Source: Lutibacter sp. HS1-25 (GTDB lineage Bacteria; Bacteroidota; Bacteroidia; Flavobacteriales; Flavobacteriaceae). Taken from it: a DNA stretch of 64,000 bases. Positions 19,387 to 27,730 of the stretch are shown here, piece after piece. Below the pieces are notes generated by a model. The model was not told where the DNA came from. It saw only the letters and a program-made list of their open reading frames with translations, and did not search any database. Numbering within the stretch: position 1 is the first letter of the stretch; every line of letters begins with the position of its first letter. The translations under genes and the position numbers were made by a program. The stretch is taken from assembly GCF_004121075.1 (NCBI RefSeq), contig NZ_RHLN01000008.1, forward strand, positions 1 through 64,000. Reading direction: 5' to 3'.

Positions 19387-19848
19387 TTATTCATCATTTG
19401 TCATATTACCCATTACTTCTTCAGCCAAATCTGCAAACTCATCTGTAGCATCATCAATAGCCCTTTCATAATTTTCTTTATCCCAGATTTCGATAATATT
19501 AACAGCTGAAGAAAGCACAACGTCTTTTGAAATTCCTGCAAAGGTTTGTAGATCTTTTGGAATTAAAAGTCGCCCAGAAGCGTCTAACTCAACAATTTTT
19601 ACACCTGCAGTAAACCTTCTAATAAAGTCATTATTCTTTTTTACAAATCGATTTAATTTGTTCACTTGCGACATCAACACATTCCACTCTGCCATTGGAT
19701 ACAACTCCAGACATGGCTGAAAAACAGAACGTTTCAAAACAAAACCGTCTTGCAACATAGGTAACAACTGCTTTTTTAACGCACCAGAAAGTAGCAACCT
19801 TCCTTTTGCATCAGCTTTACCTTCGTATGTTCCTATTATGTTAATCAT
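19387..19848 (-). CDS. mraZ: Transcriptional regulator MraZ
   Basis: A 153-residue protein with two SpoVT/AbrB-type DNA-binding halves. The signature GTYEGKADAKGRLLLS (residues 5-20) is repeated in weaker form as VKIVELDASGRLLIPKDL (about 83-100). MraZ forms a ring and represses its own dcw operon by binding TGGGN repeats. ATG 19848 (MINIIGTYEG) is chosen over a longer frame reaching 19899, which would run into the operator repeats. A TATTTTTG -7 box and repeated TGGGA sites lie directly upstream. It is the first gene of the dcw cluster. Confidence 0.96.
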   Translation of the reverse strand: MINIIGTYEGKADAKGRLLLSGALKKQLLPMLQDGFVLKRSVFQPCLELYPMAEWNVLMSQVNKLNRFVKKNNDFIRRFTAGVKIVELDASGRLLIPKDLQTFAGISKDVVLSSAVNIIEIWDKENYERAIDDATDEFADLAEEVMGNMTNDE

Positions 19849-19866
19849 TATACCGTAGAATGAATT

Positions 19867-19874
19867 CAAAAATA
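19867..19874 (-). promoter_or_regulatory. Promoter -7 box of the dcw operon (TATTTTTG)
   Basis: On the minus strand TATTTTTG matches the Bacteroidetes -7 consensus TAnnTTTG exactly. It would start transcription around 19860, some 12 bases before mraZ, with the MraZ boxes covering the -33 region. Confidence 0.6.
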
Positions 19875-19880
19875 TAAATT

Positions 19881-19930
19881 TTTTCCCACATTTTCCCACA
19901 TTTTACCACATTGTTGATAACTTTACCCAC
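19881..19930 (-). promoter_or_regulatory. MraZ operator: phased TGGGA repeats
   Basis: Three direct copies of a 10-bp unit lie end to end at 19881-19890, 19891-19900 and 19901-19910. On the minus strand they read TGTGGGAAAA, TGTGGGAAAA and TGTGGTAAAA. A further TGTGGGTAAA-like copy lies about two units upstream (19924-19930). The core TGGGA spaced by five bases is the known MraZ-binding pattern. The sites cover the promoter of mraZ and lie between mraZ and the divergent hydrolase gene, so they may affect both. Confidence 0.8.
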
Positions 19931-20025
19931 AATACCAGTGTTTTCGGGTTATTTTTTTGACTATCAACATCTTAATACTAACTATTAGGTTCGTTTTTAA
20001 AAATGTGTTTTTTCAAAAAAAAGAC

Positions 20026-20033
20026 TACCTTTG
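20026..20033 (+). promoter_or_regulatory. Promoter -7 box (TACCTTTG) of the hydrolase-engB transcript
   Basis: TACCTTTG fits the Bacteroidetes -7 consensus TAnnTTTG exactly. Transcription would begin near 20040, about 18 bases before ATG 20058. A T-rich stretch about 20 bp upstream could serve as the -33 element. Confidence 0.6.
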
Positions 20034-20057
20034 CAACACGAATAAAACTTGAAATTA

Positions 20058-20822
20058 ATGAGTCATACACTTATAAAAGAAGGTAAATACAGTTATATTG
20101 AAGTAGGAGAAGGTAAGCCTATGATTTTACTTCATGGACTGATGGGAACTTTAAGTAATTTTGAAGGAATTTTAAATCACTTCTCTAAAATTGGGTATAA
20201 AGTTATCATTCCTGAATTACCACTTTATTCACTACCAATATTAAAAACCAACGTAAGAAATTTATCGAAATTTTTAAAGAGTTTCATGATTCATAAAGAA
20301 ATTGAAAGCGCTATTTTAATGGGTAATTCTTTAGGCGGTCATATTGGTTTGTATTTTACAAAATACCATCCCGAAAATGTTGATGCATTAGTACTTGCCG
20401 GTAGTTCTGGTTTGTATGAAAAATCATTGGGTGACAGCTATCCTAAAAGAGGAAATTACGAATATATTAAAACCAAAACTCAAGAAGTATTTTACGACCC
20501 TAATACCGCTTCAAAAGAAGTAATTGACACTATTTACGAGCTTGTAAATGACCGAACTAAGGTTATAAAAACATTGACGCTTGCCAAAAGTGCGATTAGG
20601 CATAATATGGCAAAAGATTTGCCAAAAATGAATATTCCAGCTTGTATAATTTGGGGTAAAAATGATACGGTTACACCGCCAGAAGTAGCAGTAGAATTTA
20701 ATAGATTGTTACCAGATTCAGACCTATATTGGATTGACAAATGTGGTCATGCTCCTATGATGGAACATTCAGAAGAATTCAACAAAATATTAGAAAACTG
20801 GCTGAAAGAAAGAAACCTTTAA
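20058..20822 (+). CDS. Alpha/beta-fold hydrolase
   Basis: A 254-residue alpha/beta hydrolase. The oxyanion-hole region is MILLHGLMGTLSNF (about residues 21-34), the nucleophile elbow is GNSLGGH (serine near 94), the acidic residue lies in WGKNDTVTPP and the histidine in KCGHAPMMEH. The substrate is not predictable from sequence. ATG 20058 (MSHTLIKEG) is preferred to an upstream TTG at 20049. It is divergent from mraZ and 3 bp upstream of engB. Confidence 0.9.
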   Translation: MSHTLIKEGKYSYIEVGEGKPMILLHGLMGTLSNFEGILNHFSKIGYKVIIPELPLYSLPILKTNVRNLSKFLKSFMIHKEIESAILMGNSLGGHIGLYFTKYHPENVDALVLAGSSGLYEKSLGDSYPKRGNYEYIKTKTQEVFYDPNTASKEVIDTIYELVNDRTKVIKTLTLAKSAIRHNMAKDLPKMNIPACIIWGKNDTVTPPEVAVEFNRLLPDSDLYWIDKCGHAPMMEHSEEFNKILENWLKERNL

Positions 20823-20825
20823 GCT

Positions 20826-21434
20826 ATGATAATTAAAACGGCTAATTTTGTAATTAGCAACTCTGATGTTTCAAAATGTCCAAAAGAAAGACTTGCTGAG
20901 TACGCATTTATTGGGCGCTCTAATGTTGGTAAATCTTCATTAATTAACATGTTAACCGGTCAAAACAAGTTAGCAAAAACATCTGGACGACCTGGAAAAA
21001 CACAATTAATAAATCATTTTAAAATTAATAACGAATGGTTTTTAGTTGATTTACCTGGTTACGGATATGCAAAAGTTTCTAAAACCGTTAAAAAAACATT
21101 TCAAAGCTTTATAAAAAACTATTTTTTACAACGCGAACAGCTTATTTGTACGTTTGTTTTGATTGATTCAAGATTAGAACCTCAAAAAATAGATTTGGAG
21201 TTTATGGAATTTTTAGGTGAAAATGGGATTCCGTTTTCAATTATTTTTACCAAAGCCGATAAGTTAAAACTCAACGAATTGAATAGAAATATTGAGTTTT
21301 ACACCAAAAAAATGACAAGCACACTTTGGGAAGAAATGCCTCCTTATTTTGCAACTTCAGCAACCAATTCAACAGGAAAAGAAGAAGTTTTAAATTATAT
21401 TGAAGAGATTAATAATAAGTTAGAGCAATCTTAA
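20826..21434 (+). CDS. engB: Ribosome biogenesis GTPase EngB/YsxC
   Basis: A 202-residue single-domain GTPase of the TrmE-Era-EngA family needed for assembly of the large ribosomal subunit. The G motifs are clear: G1 GRSNVGKSS (about residues 29-37), G2 region [10 protein letters not shown]3 DLPGYG (about 74-79) and G4 TKADK (about 143). The length is typical. It lies 3 bp after the hydrolase and 1 bp before the pseudouridine synthase, so the three form an operon. Confidence 0.96.
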   Translation: MIIKTANFVISNSDVSKCPKERLAEYAFIGRSNVGKSSLINMLTGQNKLAKTSGRPGKTQLINHFKINNEWFLVDLPGYGYAKVSKTVKKTFQSFIKNYFLQREQLICTFVLIDSRLEPQKIDLEFMEFLGENGIPFSIIFTKADKLKLNELNRNIEFYTKKMTSTLWEEMPPYFATSATNSTGKEEVLNYIEEINNKLEQS

Positions 21435-21435
21435 A

Positions 21436-22122
21436 ATGGCTTCTACCAAAGATGATTTAAGCGTTGTATTTGAAGACAATCACCTTATTATTGTTAACAA
21501 ACAATCTGGCGATATTGTTCAGGGCGATAAAACCGGAGATACGCCTTTAAGCGAAATTGTTAAAGCTTATATTAAAGATAAATACGACAAACCAGGCAAT
21601 GTGTTTTTAGGTGTTGTGCACCGTTTAGATAGGCCAACTACTGGTATTGTTGTTTTTGCAAAAACATCTAAATCTTTAGAACGTTTCAACAAAATGTTAC
21701 GCGATAAAAAGGTTGACAAAACCTATTGGGCGGTGGTTAAAAACAGACCTCATAAAGACGAAGATACACTTACTGGATTTTTACGAAAGAACCCAAAAAA
21801 CAACAAATCCACCTCACATTCTTCTGAAATAGAAGGAAGTAAAAAAGCTACACTTCATTACAAACTTTTAAAATCGTTAAACAATTACCATTTATTGGAA
21901 ATTGATTTAGAAACTGGGCGTCATCATCAAATTAGATGTCAGTTAGCAGCTATAGGATGCCCAATTAAGGGCGATTTAAAATACGGTTTTGATAGAAGTA
22001 ATAAAGATGCCAGCATTCATTTACACGCTCGTAAAATTGAATTTATTCACCCTGTTACCAAAGAAAATATTACAATTACTGCACCACTTCCAAATGACCC
22101 AATTTGGAATGCTTGTGAATAA
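21436..22122 (+). CDS. RluA-family RNA pseudouridine synthase
   Basis: A 228-residue pseudouridine synthase. The catalytic motif VVHRLDRPTTGIVVFAKT (about residues 60-77) includes the aspartate that attacks uridine. LETGRHHQIRCQLAAIGCPIKGD (about 155-177) is the second RluA signature. There is no N-terminal S4 domain, as in the short single-domain members. The target RNA (23S rRNA or tRNA) cannot be told from sequence. It is co-directional with engB with a 1-bp gap. Confidence 0.93.
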   Translation: MASTKDDLSVVFEDNHLIIVNKQSGDIVQGDKTGDTPLSEIVKAYIKDKYDKPGNVFLGVVHRLDRPTTGIVVFAKTSKSLERFNKMLRDKKVDKTYWAVVKNRPHKDEDTLTGFLRKNPKNNKSTSHSSEIEGSKKATLHYKLLKSLNNYHLLEIDLETGRHHQIRCQLAAIGCPIKGDLKYGFDRSNKDASIHLHARKIEFIHPVTKENITITAPLPNDPIWNACE

Positions 22123-22179
22123 CCAAATACTAAAAAAAATAATTTGTCGTTATAGAATTATTAAACTCTAACTTAAAAA

Positions 22180-22617
22180 ATGAAAAAATTAATAATACTT
22201 AGTAGCGTTTTCCTTTTTATAGCTACATCATTAAATGCTCAAAATTGGAAAACCGATTTAAACGATGCTAAAAAAATAGCTTCAGAAAAAAACAATCCAA
22301 TTATTTTGGTTTTTCAAGGATCTGATTGGTGTGCACCTTGTATAAAATTAGACACACAAATTTTTAGCACACAAGAATTTACAAACTACGCAAAAGATCA
22401 TTATGTTATGCTAAAAGCAGATTTTCCAAAAAAATCTAAAAATAAATTGACTAATGAACAACAAGAAAAAAACGACAAGTTAGCCGAAAAATACAATCCA
22501 AATGGTTATTTTCCATATGTTGTTGTATTAGATAAAACTGGAAAAGTATTGGGAAATACAGGTTATAAAAATATAAGTCCTGCTGAATATATTAAAATAT
22601 TAAACACTTTTAAATAA
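22180..22617 (+). CDS. Exported thioredoxin-fold protein
   Basis: A 145-residue protein with a signal peptide (KKLIILSSVFLFIATSLNAQ, cleavage after about residue 20) and a thioredoxin_7-like domain. The redox motif is GSDWCAPCIKL (cysteines near residues 51 and 54), and the cis-proline region FPYVVVLD is near 110. It should act in the periplasm as a disulfide reductase or isomerase. It starts a close-packed group with apbE, a DUF4266 lipoprotein gene and a DUF3570 gene, spaced 5, -8 and 6 bp. It may deliver electrons to, or fold, those partners; that part is inference. Confidence 0.88.
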   Translation: MKKLIILSSVFLFIATSLNAQNWKTDLNDAKKIASEKNNPIILVFQGSDWCAPCIKLDTQIFSTQEFTNYAKDHYVMLKADFPKKSKNKLTNEQQEKNDKLAEKYNPNGYFPYVVVLDKTGKVLGNTGYKNISPAEYIKILNTFK

Positions 22618-22622
22618 AATTC

Positions 22623-23609
22623 ATGACTAAGAATTTTATGCTATTTGTAACTCTTTTAAGTTCAATAGCAATTTTTTCTCAACAAATTCATCGAAAAACG
22701 TTGAAATTGATGGGAAGCAGATTTGACATTACAGTTGTAACAAATGATACGCTTGAAGGATCAAATTATATTAACTTGGCTATTGCTGAAATTTCAAGAA
22801 TTGAAAAAATAATTTCTTCTTGGGATGAAAACTCTCAGACTTCTGAAATAAACAGAAATGCAGGTATAAAACCTGTAAAAGTTGATAAAGAATTATTTGA
22901 TTTAATTGAACGTGCTATCGCAATATCTAAATTAACCGATGGTGCTTTTGATATTACGTATGCATCAATGGATAAAATCTGGAAATTTGATGGTAGTATG
23001 ACTGAAATGCCTTCAGCAGCAATTATCAAAGCTTCTGTTTCAAAAGTTGGCTATCAAAACATTGTTCTTAACAAAGAAGATGGAACTGTATTTTTAAAAT
23101 TAAAAGGAATGAAAATTGGTTTTGGCGCTATTGGAAAAGGTTATGCTGCTGATAAAGCAAAATCACTTTTAATTTCTAAAGGCGTTATTGCTGGAATAAT
23201 AAATGCATCGGGCGATATGAATACCTGGGGAAAACAACCAAATGGGCAAGATTGGACAATAGCTATTACAAACCCTTTGAACAAAAATAATGCATTTGGA
23301 TTGTTACCAATAACTAATGGTGCTGTGGTAACATCGGGTAATTACGAAAAGTATGTTACTTTTAATAACATACAATACACGCATATTATAGACCCCAGAA
23401 CTGGCTACCCGTCAAGTGGTTTAATTAGTGTTTCTGTTTTTGCTCCCAAAGCCGAATTGGCAGATGCTTTAGCGACTTCAATTTTTGTTATGGGAACTGA
23501 AGTTGGCTTAAATATGATCAATCAATTACCTAATATTGAGTGTATTATTATAGACAACAAAGGCAATATTCATACTTCAAACAAAATTAATATTAAAAAT
23601 TATGATTAA
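22623..23609 (+). CDS. apbE: FAD:protein FMN transferase ApbE
   Basis: A 328-residue ApbE-family enzyme, exported (N-terminal hydrophobic segment MLFVTLLSSIAIFSQ). It transfers FMN from FAD to a threonine or serine of target proteins outside the cytoplasm, with Mg2+. Family motifs visible are GAIGKGYAADKAKSLL (about residues 165-180), NASGDMNTWG (about 193-202), TSGNYEKY and THIIDPRTGYP (about 236-266), and DALATSIFVMG near the C-terminus. No obvious flavinylation target is recognised in the adjacent genes. It overlaps the next gene by 8 bp. Confidence 0.94.
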   Translation: MTKNFMLFVTLLSSIAIFSQQIHRKTLKLMGSRFDITVVTNDTLEGSNYINLAIAEISRIEKIISSWDENSQTSEINRNAGIKPVKVDKELFDLIERAIAISKLTDGAFDITYASMDKIWKFDGSMTEMPSAAIIKASVSKVGYQNIVLNKEDGTVFLKLKGMKIGFGAIGKGYAADKAKSLLISKGVIAGIINASGDMNTWGKQPNGQDWTIAITNPLNKNNAFGLLPITNGAVVTSGNYEKYVTFNNIQYTHIIDPRTGYPSSGLISVSVFAPKAELADALATSIFVMGTEVGLNMINQLPNIECIIIDNKGNIHTSNKINIKNYD

Positions 23610-23811
23610 GAAAGTAAGCATACTTCTTTTTGTTATTTCTTTAACTTCTTGTGCTACGGTTAAAGATTATCAAAAAGTGTATTTAAACGACCCAGACATG
23701 ACTTTGTCTGAACAAAAATCTAATAAGTTTGTTACCAGTTTTCAGGTTTATAGAGAAGGTGCCTCTGGCGCAAATGGTGGAAAATCAGGAGGTGGCTGCG
23801 GCTGTAATTAA
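23602..23811 (+). CDS. DUF4266 small lipoprotein with C-terminal Gly/Cys tail
   Basis: A 69-residue protein with a lipobox (LTSCAT, lipidated cysteine near residue 17), then VKDYQKVYLNDPDMTL and a GASGANGGKSGGGCGCN tail. The pattern is that of DUF4266, whose function is not known to me. The end GGGCGC resembles a metal- or cofactor-attachment tail. It overlaps apbE by 8 bp and precedes the DUF3570 gene by 6 bp, so all are translated together. It is probably anchored in the outer membrane or periplasmic face. Confidence 0.85.
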   Translation: MIKKVSILLFVISLTSCATVKDYQKVYLNDPDMTLSEQKSNKFVTSFQVYREGASGANGGKSGGGCGCN

Positions 23812-23817
23812 AATTAT

Positions 23818-25284
23818 ATGATGAAAAAAACAATCTTTATTATTGCATGTTTTTTAACCTTTACCGGTTACGCACAGTCTAACGAGCCAACTACTTATAA
23901 GAAACGTGTACTGGAAACTCCCGAGGTTTCAATTTTAACAAGTTATTATAGCCAAGATGGTGACAATGCAGCAGTTACCGGAGGTATTGGCACTGAAGAA
24001 CTAAAAGATGTTGCTGGAAACATTGTAATTTCTATACCACTTAATGCCAATGATGTTTTTACAATTGACGGCACAGTATCAGCCTATAGTTCTGCTTCAT
24101 CAAGTAATTTGAATCCTTTTGATTCAGGCGCCTCAAAAGGTGGTGATGATGATGACGACGATGATGAATATGAGCGTAAAAATAAAATTGCTGGTACAAA
24201 TAGCACTACTGGAAGCCCTTGGGTTGAATCCTCAGGCGCTTCACGAAGTGATGTTTGGGCAAGTGGTACCATTGCTTATAATCATTCTTCAGATAGCAGA
24301 AATACCATTGTAGGCGGTAATATTAGTTTTGCAAATGAATATGATTATTCCTCATTTGGGGTTGGTGCAAATTTTGCTCAATTATTTAATGCTAAAAATA
24401 CCGAAGTGGGAATTTCAGTAAATGCTTATTTTGACAAATGGCGACCTGCATATCCTACCGAACTTATTTCATATGAAGAAGAAAATGGCAATCTTAACGC
24501 TGGTTTTTTTGAGGGTATAGATATTTTAGATCAAAATGGCACTGTTATTAATAAAAATGGTGCTGTGGTATGGAATCCAACTAACTATTCATTAATAACC
24601 AATACTTCTCGAAATACGTATGCTGCTTCCATTAGTTTTTCACAAATAATTAGTAAAAAAGCACAATTTTCTGTCTTTTTAGATTTGGTACAACAAAGCG
24701 GCTGGTTGTCTAACCCAATGCAGCGTGTTTACTTTGGCGATAAAGAAAATTATTATATTGGAAATGGGGCAAGCATTCCGTTTTATACTTCAAAACAAAA
24801 TACAGATGTATTTAGATTGGCTGATGATATTGAACGTTTACCTGATACCCGTTTTAAAACCCCTATTGGCGCACGTTTTAATTATTATCTAAATGAAATT
24901 ATTGTAATACGAACCTATTACAGGTATTATGCTGATGATTGGGGAATTTCTTCTAATACAGCAATTGTTGAGTTACCTATAAAAATAAGTGACAAATTTA
25001 CTTTATATCCGTCTTATAGATATTACACACAAACTGCAGCAGATTATTTTGCGCCTTTTGAAGCTCATAATTCAACCGAAGAATTTTATACTTCTGATTA
25101 TGATTTGTCTGAATTTAACGCTAACCAATATGGCTTGGGAGTAACCTATACAGATATTTTTACCAAAGCGCATATTTGGCATTTTGGCATTAAAAGTATA
25201 GATTTAAAATATGATTACTACCAGCGAAATACAGGACTAACAGCAGGAATTGTTACTGCGGGTATCAAATTTGCAATGAAGTAA
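23818..25284 (+). CDS. DUF3570 outer-membrane beta-barrel protein
   Basis: A 488-residue protein with a signal peptide (residues 2-20, ending TGYAQ). Its long alternating aromatic/polar strands end in the sequence TAGIVTAGIKFAMK, typical of an outer-membrane beta-barrel. The family is DUF3570. Residues 110-117 form a run of seven aspartates and a glutamate (GGDDDDDDDE), presumably an exposed acidic loop. It is the last gene of the thioredoxin-ApbE-DUF4266 cassette. A role as a barrel carrying electrons or a metal across the outer membrane is possible but unproven. Confidence 0.88.
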   Translation: MMKKTIFIIACFLTFTGYAQSNEPTTYKKRVLETPEVSILTSYYSQDGDNAAVTGGIGTEELKDVAGNIVISIPLNANDVFTIDGTVSAYSSASSSNLNPFDSGASKGGDDDDDDDEYERKNKIAGTNSTTGSPWVESSGASRSDVWASGTIAYNHSSDSRNTIVGGNISFANEYDYSSFGVGANFAQLFNAKNTEVGISVNAYFDKWRPAYPTELISYEEENGNLNAGFFEGIDILDQNGTVINKNGAVVWNPTNYSLITNTSRNTYAASISFSQIISKKAQFSVFLDLVQQSGWLSNPMQRVYFGDKENYYIGNGASIPFYTSKQNTDVFRLADDIERLPDTRFKTPIGARFNYYLNEIIVIRTYYRYYADDWGISSNTAIVELPIKISDKFTLYPSYRYYTQTAADYFAPFEAHNSTEEFYTSDYDLSEFNANQYGLGVTYTDIFTKAHIWHFGIKSIDLKYDYYQRNTGLTAGIVTAGIKFAMK

Positions 25285-25287
25285 AAA

Positions 25288-25317
25288 ATAAAAGCTAACC
25301 TATTGGTTAGCTTTTAT
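25288..25317. terminator. Bidirectional terminator of the DUF3570 and argH genes
   Basis: A perfect 13-bp stem (25288-25300 with 25305-25317) and a four-base loop, followed by a T-run on the plus strand. The stop codon of argH (25300-25302, minus strand) lies within it, so the last codons of argH are part of the hairpin. Confidence 0.9.
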
Positions 25318-26583
25318 TTTTTTATTTACTATTTCGTCTAAACACAAATTACCCACACTTCCTTTGTGCGTATGTGTTACATTTTTATCTGGATTAAAAG
25401 TACCTTCTTCAATATTTTTTCCTACTATTTTATAGGCATCTCTAAAAGGTGTTCCGTTTTGAACTAATTTATTAACTTCCTCAACACTAAACAAATACAA
25501 GTACTTTTCCTCTTCAACAATATTGGTTCTTACACGAATATTTTTTAATGAATAAGTTAGCATTTCTAAACAAGCTTTTAATGTTGAAAATGAAGGAATT
25601 AAACCTTCTTTTAACAACTGCAAATCACGATGATAACCACTTGGAAGGTTATTTGTAATTAATGTAAACTCGTAAGGTAAAGCTTGTAATTTGTTACATT
25701 TTCCTCTAATCAATTCAAAAACATCTGGATTTTTTTTGTGAGGCATAATGCTTGAGCCTGTAGTTAATTCATCTGGAAAAGAGATAAAATTAAAATTCTG
25801 ACTCATATACAAACAAATATCCATACTCATTTTAGACAAAGTACTTGCCACAGAACTAATCGCAAAAGAAACCGATTTTTCTAATTTTCCACGTCCCATT
25901 TGAGCCGCTACCGAGTTGTATTTTAAGGTTTCAAAATGCAATAATTTGGTGGTTTCATCTCTATCTATTGGGAAAGAACTTCCGTAACCAGCAGCAGACC
26001 CTAAAGGATTTTGATCGGCTACTTTGTAAGCTGCTTTTAAGAAATAAATATCGTCAATCAAAGTTTCAGCATAAGCTGAAAACCACATACCAAATGATGA
26101 TGGCATTGCTACTTGCAAATGTGTATAACCAGGCAACAATACATTTTTATACTGATCGGCCAAAGAAATTAACAAATCAAATAACTCATTTACTTCACCA
26201 TTAATTTCGGTTAAAGCATCTTTTAAATACAAATGCACATCAACCAAAACCTGATCGTTTCTTGAGCGTGCAGTGTGGATTTTTTTACCAGTATCTCCCA
26301 ATTTTTGAGTCAATAAAAACTCTACTTTAGAATGCACATCTTCAAAAGAATCTTCAATGGTAAATTCTCCAGCTTCAATCAATTTTAAAATAGCGTTTAA
26401 TTCTACTTCTAAAACCGAAATTTCTTCCGCAGTTAATAAACCAATTTTGTGTAACATTTTAGCGTGTGCTAAATTACCAATTACATCGTATTTTGCTAAA
26501 ATTAAATCCAATTCCCGGTCGTTACCAACGGTGAATAAATCTATTTTTTTATCTGTTGAAAATCCTTTATCCCAAAGTTTCAT
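25300..26583 (-). CDS. argH: Argininosuccinate lyase
   Basis: Last step of arginine synthesis: argininosuccinate to arginine and fumarate. A 427-residue fumarase/aspartase superfamily protein with the signature TTGSSIMPHKKNPD (catalytic serine loop, about residues 272-285), KIHTARSRNDQVLVD near the N-terminus and GYTHLQVAMPSSFG. Start ATG 26583 (MKLWDKGFSTDKK) is chosen. The open frame extends 20 codons further upstream, but those codons come from a dispersed palindromic repeat, not from protein sequence. It is the last gene of the arginine/proline operon. Confidence 0.96.
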   Translation of the reverse strand: MKLWDKGFSTDKKIDLFTVGNDRELDLILAKYDVIGNLAHAKMLHKIGLLTAEEISVLEVELNAILKLIEAGEFTIEDSFEDVHSKVEFLLTQKLGDTGKKIHTARSRNDQVLVDVHLYLKDALTEINGEVNELFDLLISLADQYKNVLLPGYTHLQVAMPSSFGMWFSAYAETLIDDIYFLKAAYKVADQNPLGSAAGYGSSFPIDRDETTKLLHFETLKYNSVAAQMGRGKLEKSVSFAISSVASTLSKMSMDICLYMSQNFNFISFPDELTTGSSIMPHKKNPDVFELIRGKCNKLQALPYEFTLITNNLPSGYHRDLQLLKEGLIPSFSTLKACLEMLTYSLKNIRVRTNIVEEEKYLYLFSVEEVNKLVQNGTPFRDAYKIVGKNIEEGTFNPDKNVTHTHKGSVGNLCLDEIVNKKIKANQ

Positions 26584-26601
26584 AATTAATGTTTTTTTGA
26601 T

Positions 26602-26663
26602 GGTTGAGCGAAGTCGAAACCACATGCTGTTTTGCACTGTCACTTCGACTTCGCTCAGTGACC
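26602..26663. repeat. Dispersed palindromic repeat between argE and argH
   Basis: TGAGCGAAGTCGAA (26605-26618) and its exact inverse (26644-26657) flank a 25-base centre, and GGT/ACC extends the outer ends. This sequence type recurs between genes in many Flavobacteriaceae. A decayed relative lies at 45385-45437. It may fold in the operon mRNA between argE and argH. Confidence 0.75.
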
Positions 26664-26670
26664 ACTTTAT

Positions 26671-27729
26671 CTATATAATTTCTTCTAATATTTTAATGTA
26701 TAAATCTACCCCTTCTTCAATTTCATTTAAGTAAATAAATTCATCGGCGGTATGAGAACGCAAACTTTCACCTGGTCCTAATTTTAATGATGGACAACTT
26801 AAAACTGCTTGATCTGAAAGCGTTGGTGATCCGTAAGTAGATCTTCCTAATTTAATTCCGGCCTGCACAATGGCATGTTCTTTTGGAATTGAAGACGAGT
26901 TTAATCGCAATGATCTTGGACAAACTTCAGATTTTACATTTGCTGAAATAATCTCAAAAACTTCTTGATTTGAATAAGCATCTGTAACCCTTACATCTAC
27001 AACATATTTGCAATTTGCTGGTATCACGTTATGTTGACTGCCTGCCTCAATTTGAGTTACCGTCATTTTTATTTTCCCCAAAGTGTCAGACACTTTAGGA
27101 AATTCAAAAGTTTGAAACCAGTTAATATCTTCAATGGCGTTGTAAATAGCATTATCAACAATACCGTGCGCAGCGTGACCAGCAGTTCCTTTAGCTTCGC
27201 AGTTCAACACCATTAATCCTTTTTCAGCAATCGCCAAATTCATTAAAGTTGGTTCACCTACAATGGCAAAATCAATTTCAGGAATAATTTTTAACATACT
27301 GTTTAAACCATTTTGCCCTGAATTTTCTTCTTCAGCAGAAGCCACAATCACAAAATTGTACTTTAAATCTTCTCTATTGTAAAAATAAGTGAATGTTGCT
27401 ATTAACGAAACCAAACAGCCTCCAGCATCATTGCTTCCTAAACCGTATAATTTTCCATCTTCAACAGTTGGACTTAGTGGGTTGCGCGTATAACCTTTGT
27501 TAGGTTTTACAGTATCATGATGCGAGTTTAATAAAATTGTTTTTTTTGAAGGATTGAAGTGTTTGTTTTTTGCCCAAACATTGTTTTTATCTCTTTCAAA
27601 CAAAATGTTATGATTCAAAAACCACTGCGAAATTAACAAAGCAGTTTCATTTTCTTCACCAGAAAATGATTGCGTTGAAATTAATTTTTTGAGCAGTTCA
27701 ATAGCTTCATTTGTTAGTTTTTCTATCAT
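26671..27729 (-). CDS. argE: N-acyl-ornithine deacylase (M20 family, ArgE-like)
   Basis: A 352-residue M20 metallopeptidase-family enzyme that removes the acetyl or succinyl group to release ornithine or, in the carbamoyltransferase variant pathway, citrulline. Metal ligands are visible in LNSHHDTVKP (about residues 67-76), GSNDAGG (about 98), SAEEENSG (about 130) and the C-terminal SLRSHTADEF. Because argF encodes an acylornithine carbamoyltransferase, the likely substrate is N-acylcitrulline. It lies 1 bp after argB. Confidence 0.92.
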   Translation of the reverse strand: MIEKLTNEAIELLKKLISTQSFSGEENETALLISQWFLNHNILFERDKNNVWAKNKHFNPSKKTILLNSHHDTVKPNKGYTRNPLSPTVEDGKLYGLGSNDAGGCLVSLIATFTYFYNREDLKYNFVIVASAEEENSGQNGLNSMLKIIPEIDFAIVGEPTLMNLAIAEKGLMVLNCEAKGTAGHAAHGIVDNAIYNAIEDINWFQTFEFPKVSDTLGKIKMTVTQIEAGSQHNVIPANCKYVVDVRVTDAYSNQEVFEIISANVKSEVCPRSLRLNSSSIPKEHAIVQAGIKLGRSTYGSPTLSDQAVLSCPSLKLGPGESLRSHTADEFIYLNEIEEGVDLYIKILEEII

Positions 27730-27730
27730 T

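Noticed and set aside
24084-24313. Short frames on both strands within the DUF3570 gene around the aspartate run.
   Set aside because: They are shadows of the repetitive GAT/GAC codons in the real gene.
26584-26643. N-terminal extension of argH by 20 codons.
   Set aside because: The extra codons are translation of the dispersed palindromic repeat and precede the conserved start MKLWDKGF.
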